DNA of 64,000 nucleotides, taken from Herminiimonas sp. (lineage in GTDB: Bacteria; Pseudomonadota; Gammaproteobacteria; Burkholderiales; Burkholderiaceae). Under the pieces are notes generated by a model that saw only the letters and a program-made list of their open reading frames with translations, had not been told where the DNA came from and ran no database searches. Shown here piece by piece: positions 60,129 through 64,000 of this stretch. The stretch is taken from positions 186,001 through 250,000 of the forward strand of contig NZ_JAURVN010000014.1 of the NCBI RefSeq assembly GCF_030655415.1, read 5' to 3'. Every line of letters starts with the position of its first letter. Within the stretch, counting starts at the first letter, position 1. A program made the position numbers and the translations under genes.

Positions 60129-62324
60129 TTAGATGTAAGCAGGCATCTTGCTGATCAGCTTGTCGAGCGTAACGGGGTAGTCCCGCACGCGCACACCGGT
60201 TGCGTTGTACACCGCGTTGGCAATCGCCGCGCCGACACCGCAAATACCCAATTCGCCTACACCTTTTGCCTTCATAGGCGATGACATCGGATCGGTTTCA
60301 TCGAGAAAGATCACCTCTTGATGCGGAATATCCGCGTGCACCGGGACTTCATAGCCAGCCAGATCATGATTCACGAAAAAGCCGGATCGCTTGTCGACGA
60401 CCAACTCTTCCATCAACGCCGCACCGGCACCCATCGTCATCGCACCGATCACCTGGCTGCGCGCTGATTTTGGATTGAGAATACGGCCGGCAGCGCACAC
60501 TGCCAGCATGCGTCGGATGCGCGTTTCACCAGTGGCGATGTCGACACCGACTTCGACAAAATGCGCGCCGAAAGTCGATTGCTGATACTTCTTGTCGAGG
60601 TCGCCATACTCCATAAAATCTTCAGCAACGATTTCGCCAGCTTCGGCTGCATCGCCTAACTTCACGGAGCGACCGCCCGAGCGTACCAAGCCATCTGTGA
60701 ACTCAGTATCAGCAGCATTGAAGCCGAATTTTTTCGCGACGATTTCGCGCATTTTCACGCACGCTGCATACACGCCGGCGGTTGAACTATTGCCGCCCCA
60801 TTGACCACCAGAACCGGCAGAAACAGGGAAGGCCGAATCACCCAGGCGCACCACGACTTTATCCAAGGGCACGCCCATCATTTCAGCAGCAGTTTGCGCG
60901 ATGATGGTGTAGCTGCCGGTACCGATATCGGTCATATCGGTTTCGACAGTGACCACGCCGTTGCGATCAAGACGGATACGTGCCGCCGATTCCATGACGA
61001 GGTTGTTACGAAATGCCGCGGCCACGCCCATGCCGACCAGCCATTGGCCGTCACGCGTTTGGCCGGGCTCGGCATTGCGCTTATTCCAGCCAAAATTCTC
61101 TGCACCGGTACGCAGGCAATCAATCAAACGACGTTGCGAAAAGCGTCGATCCGGGTTTTCTGGATCCACCTTGGTATCGTTGAGGATGCGGAAAGTTACC
61201 GGATCGATCTTGAGTTTTTCCGCCATCTCATCCATTGCCACTTCAAGCGCCATCAAGCCAGGCGCTTCACCCGGCGCGCGCATTGCATTTCCTTCCGGCA
61301 GATCGAGCACCGCCAGACGCATGGCTGTCATTCGATTCGCTGCGGCATACATCAGGCGCGTTTGCGCTACTGCGGTTTCCGGGCCGCCGCCAGGAAGATC
61401 GCCCGACCAGGATTCGTGACCGATCGCCGTGATTTTGCCATCACGTGTCGCACCAATGCGGATACGTTGAATGGTCGCGGGTCTGTGCGTGGTGTTATTG
61501 AAGATGAAAGGGCGGGGCAGAGCGACTTTTACGGGACGCTTCGCTGCGCGCGCACCGAGTGCAGCCATCAAGGCTTCTGATCGGACGAATAATTTTCCGC
61601 CAAAGCCACCACCGATATATGGCGAAACAAGACGGACATTTTCCTTGGGAATGCCTAAGGTTTTTGCCACATCACCGCGACCCCAATCGATCATTTGATT
61701 GGATGTCCATAGCGTCAACTTGTCGCCATCCCAGGATGCGATCGATGCGTGTGGTTCCATCATCGCGTGTGACTGGTCTGGCGTACTGTAATTGGCGTCG
61801 AGTCGCACTGGTGCGGTCGCAAATGCGCCAGCGAAATCACCCGTTTTACTGTCTTTATCCTTTTTTGGCATGACGGCTGAATCTTTCGCCTTCGCCAAAT
61901 CGTAAGCACCTTTTGCCGGCGCATACTTCACACGCACCAGATTCGCTGCTGCACGCGCTTGCTCAAAAGTCTCTGCAACCACGACCGCAATCGCCTGATG
62001 ATAATGCTGGATGTCTGGTCCACCGAGTAACTTTGCAGTATTGAAATTGCCCTTGGCGAGCTTGCCCGCAGTTTCCGCAGTGACGATAGCAATCACGCCC
62101 GGCGCCTTGCTGGCTTCGCTCAAATTGATCGATGTGATTCGACCTTTGGCAATCGCAGATCCGACCACGTAACCATACGCGGCGTTCGGTGCAGCTGCAT
62201 GCTGCTCATAAGCGTAAGGTGCGGCGCCTGTGGTTTTCAGCGGGCCATCAATACGATCAACAGGACGGCCAACAAACTTGAGTTGATCGATAGGATTTGT
62301 CGTGGCTGGTGTAGTGAATTTCAT
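60129..62324 (-). CDS. paoC: Aldehyde oxidoreductase, molybdenum-binding subunit (PaoC-like)
   Basis: A 731-residue large subunit of the xanthine oxidase family. Cofactor-contact blocks include YIGGGFGGKL (about 236-245), MRAPGEAPG and GSGGQWGGNSSTAGV; the catalytic Glu lies in KGVGELGICG near residue 696. No signal peptide of its own, consistent with co-export on the Tat signal of the iron-sulfur subunit. With subunits A and B it should oxidise aromatic and other aldehydes in the periplasm. Three bases separate it from the FAD-subunit gene. Confidence 0.9.
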   Translation of the reverse strand: MKFTTPATTNPIDQLKFVGRPVDRIDGPLKTTGAAPYAYEQHAAAPNAAYGYVVGSAIAKGRITSINLSEASKAPGVIAIVTAETAGKLAKGNFNTAKLLGGPDIQHYHQAIAVVVAETFEQARAAANLVRVKYAPAKGAYDLAKAKDSAVMPKKDKDSKTGDFAGAFATAPVRLDANYSTPDQSHAMMEPHASIASWDGDKLTLWTSNQMIDWGRGDVAKTLGIPKENVRLVSPYIGGGFGGKLFVRSEALMAALGARAAKRPVKVALPRPFIFNNTTHRPATIQRIRIGATRDGKITAIGHESWSGDLPGGGPETAVAQTRLMYAAANRMTAMRLAVLDLPEGNAMRAPGEAPGLMALEVAMDEMAEKLKIDPVTFRILNDTKVDPENPDRRFSQRRLIDCLRTGAENFGWNKRNAEPGQTRDGQWLVGMGVAAAFRNNLVMESAARIRLDRNGVVTVETDMTDIGTGSYTIIAQTAAEMMGVPLDKVVVRLGDSAFPVSAGSGGQWGGNSSTAGVYAACVKMREIVAKKFGFNAADTEFTDGLVRSGGRSVKLGDAAEAGEIVAEDFMEYGDLDKKYQQSTFGAHFVEVGVDIATGETRIRRMLAVCAAGRILNPKSARSQVIGAMTMGAGAALMEELVVDKRSGFFVNHDLAGYEVPVHADIPHQEVIFLDETDPMSSPMKAKGVGELGICGVGAAIANAVYNATGVRVRDYPVTLDKLISKMPAYI

Positions 62325-62327
62325 GTC

Positions 62328-63281
62328 TTAGCCTTTCTTTGCTTCAGCCAGCACAGCGGCGAGCGTGCGGTGGACTAAATGAATCTTGAAGGCGTTTTCA
62401 TGCGTCGGTTTGGCACCGGCCAGCAGTTGATCCGCAACGGCCTTTGCACCATTCGGCAATTTTTTCTCAGCCGCTTCGACCCGCCATGGTTTATGCGCGA
62501 CGCCACCCAATGCCACTCGACCATTGCCGTCGGGCTGGATGATTGCAGCAACCGACACCAAGGCAAATGCATACGAAGAACGATCGCGAACCTTGCGATA
62601 AATATGTTTGCCACCGATAGGCTTGGGCAGATTCACGCTAGTGATCAATTCACCTGCTTGCAATACGTGTTCAATGTGCGGTGTATTGCCCGGTAATGCA
62701 TGGAAATCAGCAATTGGAATTGTCCGTATCGAGCCATCCGGCTTTACAGTTTCGACCTGTGCATCCAGCACGCGCATGGCGACAGCCATATCGCTAGGAT
62801 GCGTTGCGATGCAGGCATCACTCACACCAACGACAGCTAGTTGACGACTGAAACCACCTATCGCAGAACAACCGCTACCGGGAACGCGTTTATTGCAGGG
62901 CAGGTTGGTGTCGTAGAAATATGGACAACGCGTACGTTGCAGCAAATTGCCCGAGGTCGTCGCCTTGTTACGCAACTGAGCTGATGCGCCTGCCAGCAAG
63001 GCGCGTGAAAGGACACCGTAATCACGTCGCACCCGCACGTCAGCCGCAAGATCGGTGTTGCGCACTAGTGCACCGATACGCAGACCACCGTCAGCCATCA
63101 CTTCGATTTTATCGAGCGCCAAACCATTCACATCTATCAGATGTGCGGGCGTCTCGATTTCAAGTTTCATCAGGTCTAACAGGTTGGTACCACCGGCGAT
63201 GAACTTCGCGCCGGGTGTGCGCAATGCGGCTGCGGCAGCTTCCGCTGGCGACTGCGCGCGCTGATAAGTGAAGACCTTCAT
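62328..63281 (-). CDS. paoB: Aldehyde oxidoreductase, FAD-binding subunit (PaoB-like)
   Basis: A 317-residue FAD subunit. The FAD motif [16 protein letters not shown] is near 26-41. A cysteine cluster ([20 protein letters not shown]) corresponds to the extra [4Fe-4S] site known in Escherichia coli PaoB and absent from most xanthine dehydrogenases. I chose the ATG at 63281, which overlaps the stop of the preceding gene (ATGA); the frame upstream is not conserved. Confidence 0.9.
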   Translation of the reverse strand: MKVFTYQRAQSPAEAAAAALRTPGAKFIAGGTNLLDLMKLEIETPAHLIDVNGLALDKIEVMADGGLRIGALVRNTDLAADVRVRRDYGVLSRALLAGASAQLRNKATTSGNLLQRTRCPYFYDTNLPCNKRVPGSGCSAIGGFSRQLAVVGVSDACIATHPSDMAVAMRVLDAQVETVKPDGSIRTIPIADFHALPGNTPHIEHVLQAGELITSVNLPKPIGGKHIYRKVRDRSSYAFALVSVAAIIQPDGNGRVALGGVAHKPWRVEAAEKKLPNGAKAVADQLLAGAKPTHENAFKIHLVHRTLAAVLAEAKKG

Positions 63282-63925
63282 GCTGGCCTCCCTGCGACTT
63301 CGGTAATGGCATCGACAATGTTCGAATACGCGCCACAACGACAGATGTTGCCGCTCATGCGCTCGCGGATTTCTTCTGCAGTGATCTTCGGACTTGCGTT
63401 GAGATCGCCGCTGACATGACTAGGAATGCCTTGCTTGATTTCTTCCAGCACCGAGACGGCAGAACAGATTTGACCAGGTGTGCAATAACCGCACTGGTAG
63501 CCATCATGTTTAACAAATGCTGCCTGCATCGGATGCAATTTATTGACGTTGCCCAGACCTTCGATGGTCGTAATGTTCGCGCCTTCGTGCATCACGGCGA
63601 GGCTGAGACAGGAATTAATTCGTCGCCCATCTACGATCACGGTACACGCACCACACTGGCCGTGATCGCAACCTTTTTTCGTACCGTTTAACTGAAGATG
63701 CTCACGTAAAGCATCCAGCAAAGTAGTGCGGGTATCAAGATCGAGTTTGTGGACTTCGCCATTAACCTTGAACGAAACGCTGGACGTAACAGGGGACGGA
63801 CTTGGGGTAGTTTCCATAGAAGTTTGGGCTCCCGCTACTGACGGCACGGCCATCGCAGTTGTGGATACCGCACCTGCAATCAACAGATTGCGGCGGGTGA
63901 TTTTGATATCGCTGAATTGATTCAT
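63278..63925 (-). CDS. paoA: Aldehyde oxidoreductase, 2Fe-2S subunit with Tat signal (PaoA-like)
   Basis: A 215-residue iron-sulfur subunit. A twin-arginine signal [18 protein letters not shown] (9-26) exports the folded complex to the periplasm. The plant-type [2Fe-2S] cluster has [10 protein letters not shown] and a following Cys; the second cluster uses CGYCTPG and NICRCGAY. First gene of the operon paoA-paoB-paoC-nucleotidyltransferase-xdhC. The promoter lies in the last 75 bases of the window or beyond. Confidence 0.92.
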   Translation of the reverse strand: MNQFSDIKITRRNLLIAGAVSTTAMAVPSVAGAQTSMETTPSPSPVTSSVSFKVNGEVHKLDLDTRTTLLDALREHLQLNGTKKGCDHGQCGACTVIVDGRRINSCLSLAVMHEGANITTIEGLGNVNKLHPMQAAFVKHDGYQCGYCTPGQICSAVSVLEEIKQGIPSHVSGDLNASPKITAEEIRERMSGNICRCGAYSNIVDAITEVAGRPA

Positions 63926-64000
63926 TTTGCGCTCATCCTATTTGGCTATAAATACTGGCTGATAGAGATCGACCTGACTTGGCAAGGAACACCGGACTTA

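Noticed and set aside
60801..61580. Long open frame (259 codons) on the plus strand
   Set aside because: It is antisense to paoC, whose conserved motifs run through the whole interval; no ribosome-binding site or family match. A shadow of biased codon use.
1..64000. CRISPR arrays, insertion sequences, phage genes or integrative elements
   Set aside because: No regularly spaced direct repeats, transposase or integrase motifs were seen on either strand; the long inverted repeats found are terminators or operator-like sites.

Overview
This window looks like the chromosome of a betaproteobacterium, most likely of the family Oxalobacteraceae (Herminiimonas/Janthinobacterium-like). That placement is inferred from the overall character of the proteins and a moderate base composition, not from a marker gene. 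There are no rRNA or tRNA genes, no CRISPR array, no insertion sequence and no phage gene. It is a metabolically varied, stress-oriented accessory/core mixture, densely coded in short operons.

Layout. 1-2.6 kb (minus): ATP-dependent urea degradation, the start of a urea carboxylase gene behind allophanate hydrolase. 2.8-5.0 kb (minus): OmpR-type two-component system. It faces 5.2-8.0 kb (plus): CcdA, a TlpA-like thioredoxin, an exported alpha/beta hydrolase and Ohr, a thiol/peroxide defence set. 8.2-14.6 kb (minus): stress-type short-chain dehydrogenase, SRPBCC protein, Zn alcohol dehydrogenase and a PAS-PAS hybrid kinase. 14.7-20.7 kb: two divergent respiratory operons, with two cytochromes c on minus and, on plus, cytochrome c, a cytochrome-c-tailed oxidase subunit II, a fused oxidase subunit I-III, a small membrane protein and an M23 peptidase. 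20.8-29.6 kb: TonB receptor, sorbosone-dehydrogenase-like lipoprotein with a DUF2231 membrane protein, DUF3606, FrnE-like DsbA, MFS transporter and a Kef-type K+/H+ antiporter.

29.9-35.7 kb (plus) is the most unusual block. It is a tightly coupled five-gene operon: small membrane protein, fatty acid hydroxylase/sterol desaturase, GH3-family acyl-acid-amido synthetase, enolase-superfamily epimerase/racemase-like enzyme and exported CocE/NonD hydrolase. Together they suggest synthesis, isomerisation and hydrolysis of an acyl-amino-acid-type compound. 36-43.7 kb: exported serine hydrolase, succinate-semialdehyde dehydrogenase, DJ-1/PfpI protein with its TetR regulator and two matching operators, small unknowns, a stand-alone receiver and two flavoproteins. 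43.8-46.5 kb (minus): ABC transporter with a His-rich small exported protein and DUF3299, probably metal handling. 46.8-48.8 kb (plus): two YeeE/YedE proteins, persulfide dioxygenase and DUF1304 (sulfide/persulfide detoxification).

49-52.4 kb: three universal stress proteins around two perfect ANR/FNR boxes. The plus operon ends in a single protein that fuses acetate kinase to a PduL-type phosphotransacylase, a complete substrate-level ATP-generating route from acetyl-CoA in one polypeptide. 52.4-54.6 kb: LysR regulator and D-tartrate dehydratase. 55-56.5 kb: DUF533 and DUF2726 genes carrying duplicated upstream regions. 56.8-58.4 kb: malate:quinone oxidoreductase. 58.5-63.9 kb (minus): a periplasmic aldehyde oxidoreductase operon (PaoABC-like) with its molybdenum-cofactor nucleotidyltransferase and XdhC/PaoD-like insertion factor.
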